Shown: one piece after another, positions 1 to 8,584 of the stretch | How positions within the stretch are numbered: position 1 is the first letter of the stretch | Layout: each line of letters begins with the position of its first letter | NCBI GenBank assembly: GCA_964631595.1 | Contig: CAZVXL010000006.1 | Coordinates: 1-64,000 of the forward strand | DNA length: 64,000 nucleotides | From: UMGS1312 sp964631595 | Lineage (GTDB): Bacteria; Bacillota; Clostridia; Oscillospirales; CAG-272 | Reading direction: 5' to 3' | The notes under the pieces: generated by a model | Seen by the model: only the letters and a program-made list of their open reading frames with translations | What the model was told of the DNA's origin: nothing | Databases searched by the model: none | Program-made: the position numbers and the translations under genes

Positions 1-1238
1 ACGAGCGAACGCTCCGCAAGTGCTCCGTGACCGATCTCACGTCTGCCGGGGCTGCGGGAGGATTTTGCCTCGCCTACGGAATAGCCGGGCATATTGTAGT
101 GGTGCATATACCTCTTGCTCTCCTCCTCGCTGATACCGTCAAGCATCTGCTCATCGGATATGGGGCCGAGAGTAGCAACGGTGAGCACCTGAGTCTGACC
201 TCTGGTGAACATACCCGAGCCATGGGTGCGGCGCATAAGTCCGACCTCGGCGGCAAGGGGTCTGATCTGATCAAGGCGGCGGCCGTCTACGCGCTTGCCG
301 TCCTCAAGAAGCCAGCGGCGAACGATCTTCTTCTGTATCTTGTAGATGAGCTCTCCGTAGATGGTCTCCAGCTCGGGATACTTCTCGGAAAACTCCTCCA
401 TGATCTTATCACGGATAGGCTCCATTCTCTCATCGCGGATATTCTTGTCATCCGTGTCAAGAGCCTCCATAACGTCCTTCTCGCAGAAGGCGAATATCTC
501 GTCAAGCATATCGTGATCAAGCTCGCAGGAGGGATACTCGAACTTGGGCTTGCCGACCTCGGCAATAATGGAGTTGATGAATACGAGCAGTCCTCTGATC
601 TCCTCGTGAGCCAGCATGATCGCATTGAACATATCCTCATCGGATACCTCCTTTGCGCCCGCCTCGATCATTACGACCTTCTTCTCGGAGGCAGCAACGG
701 TCAGCTCAAGCACGGAGCGGCTTCTCTGCTCAAGAGTCGGGTTGATGATAAAGCCCTCCTCCTCGGTCATTCCGACAAAGGCTCCGCCGATAGGTCCGTT
801 CCACGGAATATCGGAGATGGAGAGAGCCACGGAGGCTCCGATCATACCCGCGATCTCCGGTGAGCAATCGTGATCCACGGCAAGCACGGTGAGGGATATA
901 TTAACGTCGTTTCTGAGATCCTTGGGGAACAGGGGACGGATAGGTCTGTCGATCACACGGGAGGTGAGTATCGCCTTCTCGGAGGGACGTCCCTCTCTCT
1001 TGAGATAGCTTCCCGGAATACGTCCGACAGCGTAAAGTCTCTCCTCAAAGTCTACCGACAGGGGGAGAAAGTCGATTCCGTCACGCGGTCTTTTAGATGC
1101 AGTAGCGCAGGCAAGAATAACGGTATCACCGTATCTTACGAGGCATGAGCCGTTTGCAAGTCCCGCCATTTTACCTGTTTCGATGGTAAGCTCACGACCT
1201 GCATACTCGTAGGTAAATGTTTTGAAATTTTCAAACAT
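1..1238 (-). CDS. pnp: Polyribonucleotide nucleotidyltransferase (PNPase), N-terminal part, cut by window edge
   Basis: PNPase degrades RNA 3' to 5' by phosphorolysis and is a core exonuclease of the bacterial degradosome. About 412 N-terminal residues are present; the rest lies left of the window. The translation starts MFENFKTFTYEYAGRE and shows the first RNase PH domain (VRYGDTVILACATAS, RDGIDFLPLSVDFEE, RPIRPLFP), the helical linker, and the beginning of the second RNase PH domain (FTRGQTQVLTVATLG, GRREIGHGALAERSL). The ATG at 1236-1238 has an AGAAAGGA ribosome site upstream. It follows rpsO on the same strand, the usual bacterial gene order. Identity is secure; only the missing C-terminus (KH and S1 domains) cannot be checked. 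Confidence 0.97.
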   Translation of the reverse strand, partial: MFENFKTFTYEYAGRELTIETGKMAGLANGSCLVRYGDTVILACATASKRPRDGIDFLPLSVDFEERLYAVGRIPGSYLKREGRPSEKAILTSRVIDRPIRPLFPKDLRNDVNISLTVLAVDHDCSPEIAGMIGASVALSISDIPWNGPIGGAFVGMTEEEGFIINPTLEQRSRSVLELTVAASEKKVVMIEAGAKEVSDEDMFNAIMLAHEEIRGLLVFINSIIAEVGKPKFEYPSCELDHDMLDEIFAFCEKDVMEALDTDDKNIRDERMEPIRDKIMEEFSEKYPELETIYGELIYKIQKKIVRRWLLEDGKRVDGRRLDQIRPLAAEVGLMRRTHGSGMFTRGQTQVLTVATLGPISDEQMLDGISEEESKRYMHHYNMPGYSVGEAKSSRSPGRREIGHGALAERSL

Positions 1239-1356
1239 TCTTGTTACCGATCCTTTCTTTTCTCCCATTCCGCCGGAATAGGAGGGATTGGGAGTAGGTG
1301 ACACGTCTCCCGATCCTTATTTTATATATATCCTTTTATTGTGTCCAAATACAACG

Positions 1357-1390
1357 CAAAGCTGCGGGGACAGCATCCGCCGCAGCTTTG
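1357..1390 (-). terminator. rpsO-pnp intergenic hairpin
   Basis: An 11-bp perfect stem (AAAGCTGCGG paired with CCGCAGCTTT plus one flanking pair) with a 12-nt loop lies between rpsO and pnp. It has no strong U-tract on the minus strand, so it may be a weak attenuator or a processing hairpin rather than a full terminator. In Escherichia coli this interval carries an attenuator and an RNase III site; a similar role here is inferred from position only. Confidence 0.45.
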
Positions 1391-1425
1391 TTGCGAACGG
1401 GAACGAAGCCCGTCAGCGGTCAATA

Positions 1426-1692
1426 TTACTTTCTCAGACCGAGCTTGTCGATTATTGCACGGTAGCGCTCGATATCCTTCTTCTGAAGATATCCGAGAAG
1501 GTTGCGTCTGTGGCCGACCATCTTCAAAAGTCCGCGACGGCTGTGGTGATCCTTCTTGTTTGTCTTGAGATGCTCGGTGAGAGTGTTGATACGGTGAGTA
1601 AGAATAGCGATCTGAACCTCGGGGGATCCGGTGTCGCCGTCGTGTATCTTATACTCCTCGATAATCTTGTTCTTTTCTTCCTTTGTGATCAT
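1426..1692 (-). CDS. rpsO: 30S ribosomal protein S15
   Basis: Primary rRNA-binding protein of the 30S platform. The 88-residue length is typical, and the sequence carries the family core: GDTGSPEVQIAILTHRI, HSRRGLLKMVGHRR and the C-terminal LGLRK. It is transcribed just ahead of pnp, as in most bacteria. A consensus promoter lies upstream at 1781-1809. No anomalies. Confidence 0.98.
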   Translation of the reverse strand: MITKEEKNKIIEEYKIHDGDTGSPEVQIAILTHRINTLTEHLKTNKKDHHSRRGLLKMVGHRRNLLGYLQKKDIERYRAIIDKLGLRK

Positions 1693-1780
1693 GATTTCAC
1701 CTCATAATAAATTAATTCCGAAAACACAGGCTGCGGTGGGTGAACGCTTCCGACACCCGAGTCCTCGGTACAGCTCTACA

Positions 1781-1809
1781 ATTATAGCACGTTTTTTTCG
1801 TTTTGTAAA
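1781..1809 (-). promoter_or_regulatory. Promoter of rpsO-pnp
   Basis: Read on the minus strand: -35 TTTACA (1804-1809), 17-nt spacer, -10 TATAAT (1781-1786), about 90 nt upstream of the rpsO start. A strong sigma-A-type match in an AT-rich stretch. Confidence 0.8.
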
Positions 1810-1851
1810 GAGCTTTTCGAATATTTACAAAATTTACAAAATTACGCCGTC

Positions 1852-1912
1852 CGCACTCTCCGCGCAGTCGGAGAGCGCACACAAGAGGAGGGATGCCCTG
1901 CGGCACCCCTCC
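1852..1912 (-). terminator. Tandem hairpins after the alkaline phosphatase gene
   Basis: Two GC-rich hairpins follow the stop codon at 1928: an 11-bp stem with one mismatch (1887-1912, loop CTGC) and a 7-9-bp stem (1852-1877). The minus-strand sequence after the second is AT-rich (AATTTTGTAAATTTTG) but has no clean U-run, so termination is likely but not certain. Confidence 0.5.
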
Positions 1913-1927
1913 GAAAGCTGTGTTCAA

Positions 1928-4432
1928 TTACTTGCTCGTATCTCGCATAACCACGGAAATATCGGAAATGAGCACGTCTGTCTTAACTCCCGCATAGGCA
2001 TATATAAGTATCTCCTGAGCGGTCGGAATAATATCGCTGTTTCTCGATTCCGTGGGAAGCACGTATGTATATGTCATCGTCTCTCCCGGTACACTGTTCG
2101 TGATCCTCTCTCCGGTAGAGTGGAGCACACCGTCCTCAGCCCTTATTCCGAAGAACGGGATCAGCTTCGCCTTTTCGCCCACATTGGTATATGTAACACG
2201 AACCGCGGTGACGTTCTTATACTCGGACGCATCAAGCGCAAGCTTATCCGTCGGCAGATACATCTTCTGGATGCCGTTATTGTAGTTAACGATAACGCCG
2301 TCATCTCTTACCTGTATTGCCTCGTTGTTCTCATTCAGCTCAAGCAGGGCATCCGTGAAATCCTTATCGGTGAGATCGAAAAGGGGCACGACCTCGCTCG
2401 TCTGTCCGAAGTTGTCCTCGCCCATGAGGCTTGCCACGAGATTTGCGATATCGGTATTCTCATTGTATCCGAGAAGCACCTCGGTGCCGTAGCCTACCGC
2501 ATATACCGGCACATCTATAAAATAATGTCCGCCGTAACTGTAGCTGGAATCCATTACATTACTCGAATCCACATCAACGGGAACTCTCAGGCCGCCCGTC
2601 TCATGATCTGCCGTGATGATAAGCACGGTATCGGGGTTGAGCGCAACATAACGGAGAGCGACCGCGATAGCGCAGTCGAACTCATACGCCTCGCATATCT
2701 CATCGTACAGCTTATTCTCATGTCCGTAGGAGTCTATCTTGGAGCCCTCCACCATGAGGAAGAAGCCGTTCTCGTCCTCCGAAAGCAGGTCGATCGCAAG
2801 CGCCGTCATCTCCGCAATATGCGGCTCGTCGGGAGCTACCTCGGAATCGGTCTCCATAGCGTGGCTTGCGAAAAGACCCGCGATGGGAAGCGACGCCGTC
2901 TTCACTCTCTCCCACGATCCGGTGTAGGTTACTCCGGCAGCCTTTGCCGCCGCAAGTGCCTCGGCATTTGTATCGGCTTCGTAGTGTCCCTTTCCTCCTC
3001 CGAGGATCAGATCGAGAGTTCCGTCGGTGAGCTTTGCAAGCTGCTGACCGGCTATCTCGTTCTCCATTCCGCGATCCCGAACGTGAGCGGTGAAGGAGGC
3101 GGGAGTTGCATCGGTCACGCACTTGGTGGCGATAACGCCCGTGCTCTTACCCTTCTCAGCCGCCAGCTCAAGGAGAGTCTTGTAATCGGCATCGCAGTTC
3201 TTGCTCTGTCCGACTACGCCGTTGGTGGTCTTATGACCCGTCGAAAGAGCGGTACCGCCCGCAGCGGAATCCGTAGTCTGATCGCTTGCGGAATAGGTGC
3301 TCTGACGTCCCTCGTAGGGCAGATAATTCATCGCAAGCTTTCCGCCGTACAGAGTATCCTCGAAATAAGCTTTTGTGGCAACGGTGATGTTCTTGCCCAT
3401 ACCGTCACCGATCATGTAGATGAAGTTCTTGGGCTTTGTGTACTCCGCATTGGAAATTGCTATGTATATATCCTCGTTCATTCCGTTCGTTCCGTCGGTC
3501 ACCGGCTCGGTGGCGCGGATATTTCTGACGGCGCGCAGATACAGCGCTCCGGATTCGGTCATATAGTTCAGAGGGCCGTAGAAGCCTCTGAGTATATCAA
3601 GCGAAGATGCGCCGGAGAGAATATCCGCAATAAGCTCGGATGCCGCATTGAGCGCCGCCTCATCGTTTGAGGTTATATAGATGTTTCCGTTGTAGGTATC
3701 CACATAAAGCGAATTTGCAAGCTTGCTCTCTTCGGAGAGCTCGGGAAGTGACGATACCTCGTCCCCGTCAATGAAGGAATAGGTATTCTGAAGATCGACA
3801 CCGACCGCAACAAAGCGGTCTCCGTCGCCCGCCTCCGTGATCACGGAGATCTCGGCGCCCTTCTCGCTTGCGGCGGCGATAATGCTTTTCTCAACATTTC
3901 CGCCGTTTGACAGAAGCTTGTAATCGGAGGTGTTCAGAATCGAGGGCTTGCCGAGAGTCACGTTCCAGCCGGCAACGCACTTCAGCACCTCCATCGCATC
4001 TCCGAGATCCGTCTTGCCGTCGCAGTTCGCATCGGCAGCCGCCTCGCATACGTCGATATCCCACTTCGCGATAAGCTTCAGCAGGGATACGGCATCGTTC
4101 AGGGTCATCTTACCGTCGCGGTTGAGATCACCGGAGATAAGCATGCGCGCAAGCTCCTCGTCCCCGCGCATTACCTTTGTATCGGCGGCAACCTTCGTAT
4201 CGCCCGACACGGTTTCTCCCGAGGGAGCGACGAGGGTGACCTCGTCCGCAAACTGCGATACCACAAAATCCGCATCGACAGTGCCCGTAATACCGGTCAA
4301 ATATCCGCTTTCCGCATTGATCTCCACTGTGGCTCTGGGGGAAAGCACCGCCTCATCGGCAGCCGATACGCCGACAAGCGAACCCAAAAAAACAGTGACG
4401 GCAGAGACCGCCGAAATTACCCTTTTTTTCAT
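1928..4432 (-). CDS. Exported alkaline phosphatase with internal dockerin-type EF-hand pair
   Basis: Phosphomonoesterase of the PhoA superfamily (PF00245), predicted secreted. From ATG 4432 (AAAAGGAGA upstream) it is 834 aa. Order: signal peptide 1-25; beta-rich module ~30-95; two dockerin-type calcium loops ~101-160 (GDLNRDGKMTLNDA, ADANCDGKTDLGDA); a ~125-aa module ~170-295; phosphatase domain ~336-690 with metal site IGDGMGKN, Ser nucleophile S389 in TTDSAAGGTAL, VEGSKIDSYGH (E562, D567, H571) and TADHETGG (D609, H610). A C-terminal beta domain follows. An in-frame upstream Met exists but has no ribosome site and would precede the signal peptide. The same N-terminal half recurs in the metallophosphoesterase at 58360-60114. 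Substrate is unknown; cell-surface phosphate scavenging is inferred. Confidence 0.9.
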   Translation of the reverse strand: MKKRVISAVSAVTVFLGSLVGVSAADEAVLSPRATVEINAESGYLTGITGTVDADFVVSQFADEVTLVAPSGETVSGDTKVAADTKVMRGDEELARMLISGDLNRDGKMTLNDAVSLLKLIAKWDIDVCEAAADANCDGKTDLGDAMEVLKCVAGWNVTLGKPSILNTSDYKLLSNGGNVEKSIIAAASEKGAEISVITEAGDGDRFVAVGVDLQNTYSFIDGDEVSSLPELSEESKLANSLYVDTYNGNIYITSNDEAALNAASELIADILSGASSLDILRGFYGPLNYMTESGALYLRAVRNIRATEPVTDGTNGMNEDIYIAISNAEYTKPKNFIYMIGDGMGKNITVATKAYFEDTLYGGKLAMNYLPYEGRQSTYSASDQTTDSAAGGTALSTGHKTTNGVVGQSKNCDADYKTLLELAAEKGKSTGVIATKCVTDATPASFTAHVRDRGMENEIAGQQLAKLTDGTLDLILGGGKGHYEADTNAEALAAAKAAGVTYTGSWERVKTASLPIAGLFASHAMETDSEVAPDEPHIAEMTALAIDLLSEDENGFFLMVEGSKIDSYGHENKLYDEICEAYEFDCAIAVALRYVALNPDTVLIITADHETGGLRVPVDVDSSNVMDSSYSYGGHYFIDVPVYAVGYGTEVLLGYNENTDIANLVASLMGEDNFGQTSEVVPLFDLTDKDFTDALLELNENNEAIQVRDDGVIVNYNNGIQKMYLPTDKLALDASEYKNVTAVRVTYTNVGEKAKLIPFFGIRAEDGVLHSTGERITNSVPGETMTYTYVLPTESRNSDIIPTAQEILIYAYAGVKTDVLISDISVVMRDTSK

Positions 4433-4468
4433 AATATCTCTCCTTTTCGAAGATTTTTTACAAATTAT

Positions 4469-4497
4469 ATTGTACCACACCCACGATAATCAGTCAA
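4469..4497 (-). promoter_or_regulatory. Promoter of the alkaline phosphatase gene
   Basis: Minus strand: -35 TTGACT (4492-4497), 17-nt spacer, -10 TACAAT (4469-4474), 37 nt upstream of the chosen ATG. I saw no PhoP-box-like repeat next to it. Confidence 0.75.
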
Positions 4498-4524
4498 GAT
4501 AAATAATTCACGACCCCAATTTTT

Positions 4525-5400
4525 TTACGAAAAATCGGGCGTATATGCCGCGGATGCGGACGACGCATCCTGAGAATATCCCGAAAATCCCATCTCAAGG
4601 GCGGCGTCGCGTACGTACTCATATTCAAAGGTAGTCACGCGGCGGCAAAGATTCCGGTACTCACGCGGAGCAAAATCCGGCGTATACTGCCTCATGAGGC
4701 TCAGGATCACCGAGCTCGGCGGGACTGCGGCGGCGGCACGCTCAAGAGCCTTTACGGAATCGCGTCTCTCCCCCGGCAGTACGAGGTGTCTCAAAACGAT
4801 ACCCCTTTTGAGCAAGCCGTCATTCCCCCACACGGGCTCTCCCGTGATGCGGTACATCTCGGCAAGAGCCGCCTCCGCACGCTCGGGATAATCCGCCGCC
4901 GAGGAATACCGCTCCGCCGTCTCCGCGGAGCCGTACTTGAAATCGGTCAAAAAGATATCGGCACGCCCCATGTACCCGCTCACCGTTTCGCACGTCTCGT
5001 ATCCGCCGATATTGTACACCACGGGCACGCTCAGCCGACACATTTTAAGTGCCTCGGCTATTTGCGGAGCATAGTGGGACGGGGTTACGAGATCAAGGCT
5101 CACCGCCCCGCTCTCCGCAAGCTCCGTGAAAAGCTCGGCAAGAGCCCGAGACCCGTACTCCGTTCCGCCGTGCCCAATGCTCTTGTTTTGGCAATAGACA
5201 CAGCCGAGAGCACAGCCGGAAAAGAACACCGCGCCCGTGCCGAGATCTCCGCAAATGCACGGCTCCTCCCAGCGGTGCAGCATGGTCTTTGATATACGCA
5301 CATTCTCTCCGCCGCCGCAGACCCCCGTCCCGACCGTGCGGTCTGCGCCGCATTGCCGCGGACAGAGCGTACAGCATCTCAGAATGTCAAGTCCGCTCAT
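4525..5400 (-). CDS. Radical SAM protein, PflA/PflX-like (COG1313 type)
   Basis: 291 aa. An N-terminal cysteine cluster (CCTLCPRQCGAD, GTGVCGG) precedes the radical SAM cluster motif CALGCVYCQN (C-x3-C-x2-C), which binds a 4Fe-4S cluster and S-adenosylmethionine. This matches the uncharacterised proteins annotated as putative pyruvate-formate-lyase activating enzyme. No glycyl-radical enzyme is nearby, so that activity cannot be claimed. Its ATG overlaps the feoB stop by 4 nt (ATGA), implying translational coupling in the feo operon. A need for imported Fe2+ to build its cluster would explain the linkage, but that is inference. Confidence 0.85.
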   Translation of the reverse strand: MSGLDILRCCTLCPRQCGADRTVGTGVCGGGENVRISKTMLHRWEEPCICGDLGTGAVFFSGCALGCVYCQNKSIGHGGTEYGSRALAELFTELAESGAVSLDLVTPSHYAPQIAEALKMCRLSVPVVYNIGGYETCETVSGYMGRADIFLTDFKYGSAETAERYSSAADYPERAEAALAEMYRITGEPVWGNDGLLKRGIVLRHLVLPGERRDSVKALERAAAAVPPSSVILSLMRQYTPDFAPREYRNLCRRVTTFEYEYVRDAALEMGFSGYSQDASSASAAYTPDFS

Positions 5401-7475
5401 ATGATGTGTATCGCTATCTGATAGAAGATTACGGATACGGCATAGGCTATGCCGAGCTGAAGTCCCACGGCTCCGAGAGCCTTCGGAGTGGACTTCATCT
5501 CACTACGCATTGCGGCGAAGGTAGCGGCACACGGAATATACAAAAGCACGAAAAGCATGAGGGAATACGCATTTACAGCGCCGAACCCCTCGGCGGACAG
5601 CGCCGCCGCAAGTGTTCCGAGTCCGGCAGACGATGCCGGATTGATTCCGCCGAAAAGCATACAAAGTCCCGATACAACAAGCTCCTTTGCGGCGATACCG
5701 CAGATCAGCGCCACCGCCACCTGCCAAATGCCGAGTCCCGCAGGTGCAAGCACGGGCGCAATACTTCTTCCGGCGATAGCGGCAAAGCTCTCGGCGGGAT
5801 CGTCCGTCATGCCCGAGGGGCCGAAGCTCATGATAATCCAAAGTATCACGGAGGCAAGGAAGATGACCGTGCCCGCCTTTGTCAGGAAATCCTTGATCTT
5901 CTCCCACACGTATATGAGCACGGTACGCGCGGACGGAAGCTTATATTCGGGGAGCTCTATGAGCAGTGAGGCCTCCTCACCGCCGCTTTTGTCAAAGACA
6001 CGGGAGAGCTTTGCGACGATGACCGCCACGGCGAAGCCGACAACGTACATGGACAGCGCCGCAAGCCCCGCATATTTTCCGAAGAACAGTCCCGACAGCA
6101 GCACATACACGGGAAGCCTTGCACTGCACGACATAAACGGGGTAACAAGCATTACCCTCATGCGGTCGCGGCGATCCTCAAGCACGCGCGATGCCATGAT
6201 CGCCGGCACGGTACAGCCGAAGCCGAGAAGCATCGGGATAAAGGCTCTGCCGGACAGTCCGAGCTTTGACATGAGCGAATCCATGACGTACGCGACTCTC
6301 GACATATATCCGCTGTCCTCAAGCAGGGCAAGCGCCAGAAACAATATAAAGATATTCGGAAGGAAGGTGAGTATTCCGCCGACACCCGCTATAATTCCGT
6401 CAACGGCAAGAGATATCAGCCACGGATATACTCCGAGCTCGGACAGCGCCGACGAGACAGTCGCAGACAGTGCGTCAAGTCCGCTCTCAAGCAATCCGGA
6501 AAACAGATCCCCGAGAGAAAAGGTGAGCGCGAAAACGACAGCCATTACGGCGAAGAAAACGGGCATACCGAGAACGGGGTGAGCAAGTATTCCGTCGATC
6601 TTGTCGGTGGCGGCACTGCGCTTTTCCTTATTGAGAAGGCACTCGTCCATGATCTCACCGATGAAATCGTACCTCTGTCCCGCCATCACGTTTTCAAGTG
6701 ATGCGGGCGCAACGTCGGACACGTCTATCCTGTACCTTTGCATGATCTCGGTATCATGCTCAAGCAGCTTTATCGCGATCCACCTCGGATTGTCAGCCTC
6801 CGGATATGCTTCGGCAAGCCTGAGAAGCAGGGTGTCTATCCTGTCCTCGATATCGTCGGAGTACACCATTACCGTATCGCTGTGGTGATCGTGTACGTGT
6901 GAGCCGGAGCTGTCGTGATGGTGGTCTACCGGTATCGGTGAGGCATCCTTGTGATGCGCGGCGGCGTGCATCAGCACCTCAAGTCCCGTGCCGCGCCTTG
7001 CCGATACGGGGATTACGGGAATACCGAGCATCTCGGGCAGACGGTGGATATCAAGCTCCATGCCCCTTTTTTCGACAATATCCATCATATTGAGGGCAAG
7101 CACGACCGGCCTGCCGAGCTCTATGAGCTGGAGCGTCAGATAAAGATTTCTCTCAAGCGCCGAGGCATCCGCCACGTTGATTATGACATCGGCGCCCTCT
7201 CCGCCGTCCTCGCCCATGATGAAGCCGCGTGACAGCTTCTCCTCCATGGTGTACGAGGTAAGGCTGTATGTACCCGGCAGATCGACAAGGACAAATTCCT
7301 CATCGTGGAAGCGGAACACACCCTCCTTTTTCTCGACGGTCACGCCGGGCCAATTCGCCACCTTGAGATTCGCACCGGTATATGCGTTAAAGAGAGTGGT
7401 TTTGCCGCAGTTGGGATTTCCGACGAAGGCAAGCGTCAGAAAGCGTGAGCCGTTTTTCGTCTTTACATCATTCAT
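5397..7475 (-). CDS. feoB: Ferrous iron transport protein B
   Basis: Membrane Fe2+ transporter with an N-terminal G domain. From ATG 7475 it is 692 aa; GGAGGAGG lies 8 nt upstream, inside the end of feoA, which favours this start over an in-frame one 63 nt earlier. G-protein motifs: GNPNCGKTT (residues 19-27), DLPGTYSL, NMMD (129-132). A histidine-rich stretch (about 184-198, eight His in 15 residues) follows the G domain and may bind metal. The C-terminal half has the two Gate regions typical of FeoB, for example GFGCTVPAIMASR and TPFMSCSARLPVY. It overlaps feoA by 8 nt and the radical SAM gene by 4 nt. Confidence 0.97.
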   Translation of the reverse strand: MNDVKTKNGSRFLTLAFVGNPNCGKTTLFNAYTGANLKVANWPGVTVEKKEGVFRFHDEEFVLVDLPGTYSLTSYTMEEKLSRGFIMGEDGGEGADVIINVADASALERNLYLTLQLIELGRPVVLALNMMDIVEKRGMELDIHRLPEMLGIPVIPVSARRGTGLEVLMHAAAHHKDASPIPVDHHHDSSGSHVHDHHSDTVMVYSDDIEDRIDTLLLRLAEAYPEADNPRWIAIKLLEHDTEIMQRYRIDVSDVAPASLENVMAGQRYDFIGEIMDECLLNKEKRSAATDKIDGILAHPVLGMPVFFAVMAVVFALTFSLGDLFSGLLESGLDALSATVSSALSELGVYPWLISLAVDGIIAGVGGILTFLPNIFILFLALALLEDSGYMSRVAYVMDSLMSKLGLSGRAFIPMLLGFGCTVPAIMASRVLEDRRDRMRVMLVTPFMSCSARLPVYVLLSGLFFGKYAGLAALSMYVVGFAVAVIVAKLSRVFDKSGGEEASLLIELPEYKLPSARTVLIYVWEKIKDFLTKAGTVIFLASVILWIIMSFGPSGMTDDPAESFAAIAGRSIAPVLAPAGLGIWQVAVALICGIAAKELVVSGLCMLFGGINPASSAGLGTLAAALSAEGFGAVNAYSLMLFVLLYIPCAATFAAMRSEMKSTPKALGAVGLQLGIAYAVSVIFYQIAIHII

Positions 7476-7701
7476 CGGTGTGTCCTCCTCCCACAAATAT
7501 CCCCTCGGCAATACGTCTGCCGACAGCGTATCTGACACCGCGCACCTTGAATATCACGGCGCCCCTGCGCTTCTTTTTCATCAAAGTTATTTCGGCATCA
7601 CCCGTAAGTCCGAGGATCATCAGCCGTCTTTTCACCGGCGTGGGGAGTGAGAGCGCCTCAAGGCGCATCGTATCGCCGGTATTCATGTCGCATAGTCTCA
7701 T
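7468..7701 (-). CDS. feoA: FeoA family protein
   Basis: 77-aa SH3-like cytoplasmic partner of FeoB. The start MRLCDMNTGD at 7701 follows AAAGGA at 7-nt spacing; a longer frame to 7773 lacks a ribosome site. Family features: LPTPVKRRLMILGLTGDAEITLMKKKRRGA (abridged here as the central LMILGLTGDAEITL core) and VRYAVGRRIAEGIFV. Stop overlaps the feoB start. Confidence 0.9.
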   Translation of the reverse strand: MRLCDMNTGDTMRLEALSLPTPVKRRLMILGLTGDAEITLMKKKRRGAVIFKVRGVRYAVGRRIAEGIFVGGGHTDE

Positions 7702-7769
7702 GAGATATCCTTTCAAAAGGAAAGCGGCGCACAGGCATTGCAATAGCCAAGGCGCGCCGCCGTCATTAT

Positions 7770-8030
7770 TCATTCAGCATCGGAGGGCTCGTCGGTGCAG
7801 TTATCGCAGCAACAGCTGTCGTAAACGCAGCATTCCGGCTCGAAATCGGAGTCATCGCAGAAGCAGTCGTCATCACCGAAATCGTAATCCCCGCATTCAA
7901 GAGTGATCTTGAAATGCTTCTTGAAGAATCTGTACAGGACAGCCGCAGCCGCCGCAATGAACAGGATCGCTCCGACGGTGATCATGAGCGCACGAATGAG
8001 CCCGAAGCTCTTATCCTCTTTTTTGAACAT
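7770..8030 (-). CDS. Small membrane protein with acidic, cysteine-rich tail
   Basis: 86 aa. One transmembrane helix at about residues 14-34 (IRALMITVGAILFIAAAAA), a basic stretch (RFFKKHFK), then a tail of about 40 residues rich in Asp, Glu and Cys (DDDCFCDDSD, CCVYDSCCCDNC; ten Cys in all). It is the first gene before feoA, 68 nt upstream, on the same strand. The layout recalls the short Cys-rich membrane proteins that accompany FeoB in Firmicutes, but the sequence is not clearly that family. A metal-binding role beside the iron transporter is inferred. Confidence 0.75.
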   Translation of the reverse strand: MFKKEDKSFGLIRALMITVGAILFIAAAAAVLYRFFKKHFKITLECGDYDFGDDDCFCDDSDFEPECCVYDSCCCDNCTDEPSDAE

Positions 8031-8080
8031 AATGTATCCCCTTTCCGATCATGGAGAAGCCTCCACGGTTTTATTAACTT

Positions 8081-8108
8081 AGTATATACCGACAGACCGC
8101 AGTCTAAA
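8081..8108 (-). promoter_or_regulatory. Possible promoter of the feo operon
   Basis: Minus strand: -10 TATACT (8081-8086), 16-nt spacer, weak -35 TTTAGA (8103-8108), 51 nt upstream of the first gene. I did not recognise a Fur box. The rest of the 319-nt gap up to the tRNA holds the tRNA promoter and nothing else I can name. Confidence 0.5.
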
Positions 8109-8292
8109 CACCCTTCGCGTACCGAAAAAGCACGGATGTATATACATATGTATTATATCACGCGGTTTTGCTTCCGTCAAGACAAATTATCCGTCCTTGT
8201 GCATATAAGACCCCCTGCGCGAAATTTTTCCGAGAGGTTCTCGCGAAGAAGCAAGTTTTTTTGCATTTCAAGAAAAAAATTCAAAACAGGTA

Positions 8293-8321
8293 TTGCAAAC
8301 ACGCGGAAATTATGGTATACT
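8293..8321 (+). promoter_or_regulatory. Promoter of tRNA-Trp
   Basis: -35 TTGCAA (8293-8298), 17-nt spacer, -10 TATACT (8316-8321), about 28 nt ahead of the tRNA. Confidence 0.75.
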
Positions 8322-8349
8322 GAATAAGTACGTACCACGTACGATCTAT

Positions 8350-8425
8350 AGGGGTATAGCTCAGTTGGTAGAGCAGCGGTCTCCAAAACCGCGTGTCCAG
8401 AGTTCGAGTCTTTGTGCCCCTGCCA
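8350..8425 (+). tRNA. tRNA-Trp (anticodon CCA)
   Basis: A 76-nt cloverleaf with encoded CCA. The acceptor stem pairs AGGGGTA with TGCCCCT (one G-T wobble). The D arm is GCTC/GAGC, and the anticodon stem GCGGT/ACCGC has loop CTCCAAA, giving anticodon CCA. The T arm is CAGAG/CTTTG with loop TTCGAGT. The discriminator is G73, normal for bacterial tRNA-Trp. Confidence 0.96.
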
Positions 8426-8427
8426 AA
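8405..8427 (+). repeat. Direct repeat, copy 1: 3' end of tRNA-Trp
   Basis: The last 21 nt of tRNA-Trp plus two following A residues (CGAGTCTTTGTGCCCC followed by TGCCAAA) recur exactly 180 bp downstream. The 3' half of a tRNA gene is a classical integrase attachment site. Confidence 0.9.
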
Positions 8428-8466
8428 TACATAAGGGGCATCCGGAGGATGTCCCTTATGTATTTT
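8426..8466 (+). terminator. Terminator of tRNA-Trp
   Basis: An 18-bp stem with one G-T wobble and a GGA loop starts immediately after the CCA end and runs into TTTTG. It closes the tRNA transcript and separates it from the second repeat copy. Confidence 0.8.
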
Positions 8467-8584
8467 GTGGATAAACGTGACACGAGGACTCTCGTAAAAT
8501 ATTCGCCGGAGGCGGGTATTTGATCCACCACGCGCCTGTGAAATTCGAAAAGTCCGCACAAGCTGTGCGCGTGGTGTGAGTTCC
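8467..8584. other. Segment between the two tRNA-end repeats
   Basis: 118 nt without a credible gene. It contains a short palindrome (ACGAGGACTCTCGT) and a long hairpin whose arms are CACCACGCGC (near 8527) and GCGCGTGGTG (near 8567). The nonanucleotide GGACTCTCG recurs at about 8662, outside the repeat. It could be the remnant or minimal form of something inserted at the tRNA. Confidence 0.5.

Noticed and set aside
27..863. 278-aa plus-strand open frame opposite pnp
   Set aside because: The minus strand encodes unmistakable PNPase over the same bases; the plus frame has no family features.
1631..3670. 679-aa plus-strand open frame
   Set aside because: It lies opposite the alkaline phosphatase, whose catalytic motifs are complete. 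It also starts inside rpsO on the opposite strand and has no ribosome site.
4525..5400. Calling the radical SAM protein a true pyruvate formate-lyase activase
   Set aside because: No glycyl-radical enzyme is adjacent and the extra N-terminal cysteines fit the uncharacterised PflX-like group better.
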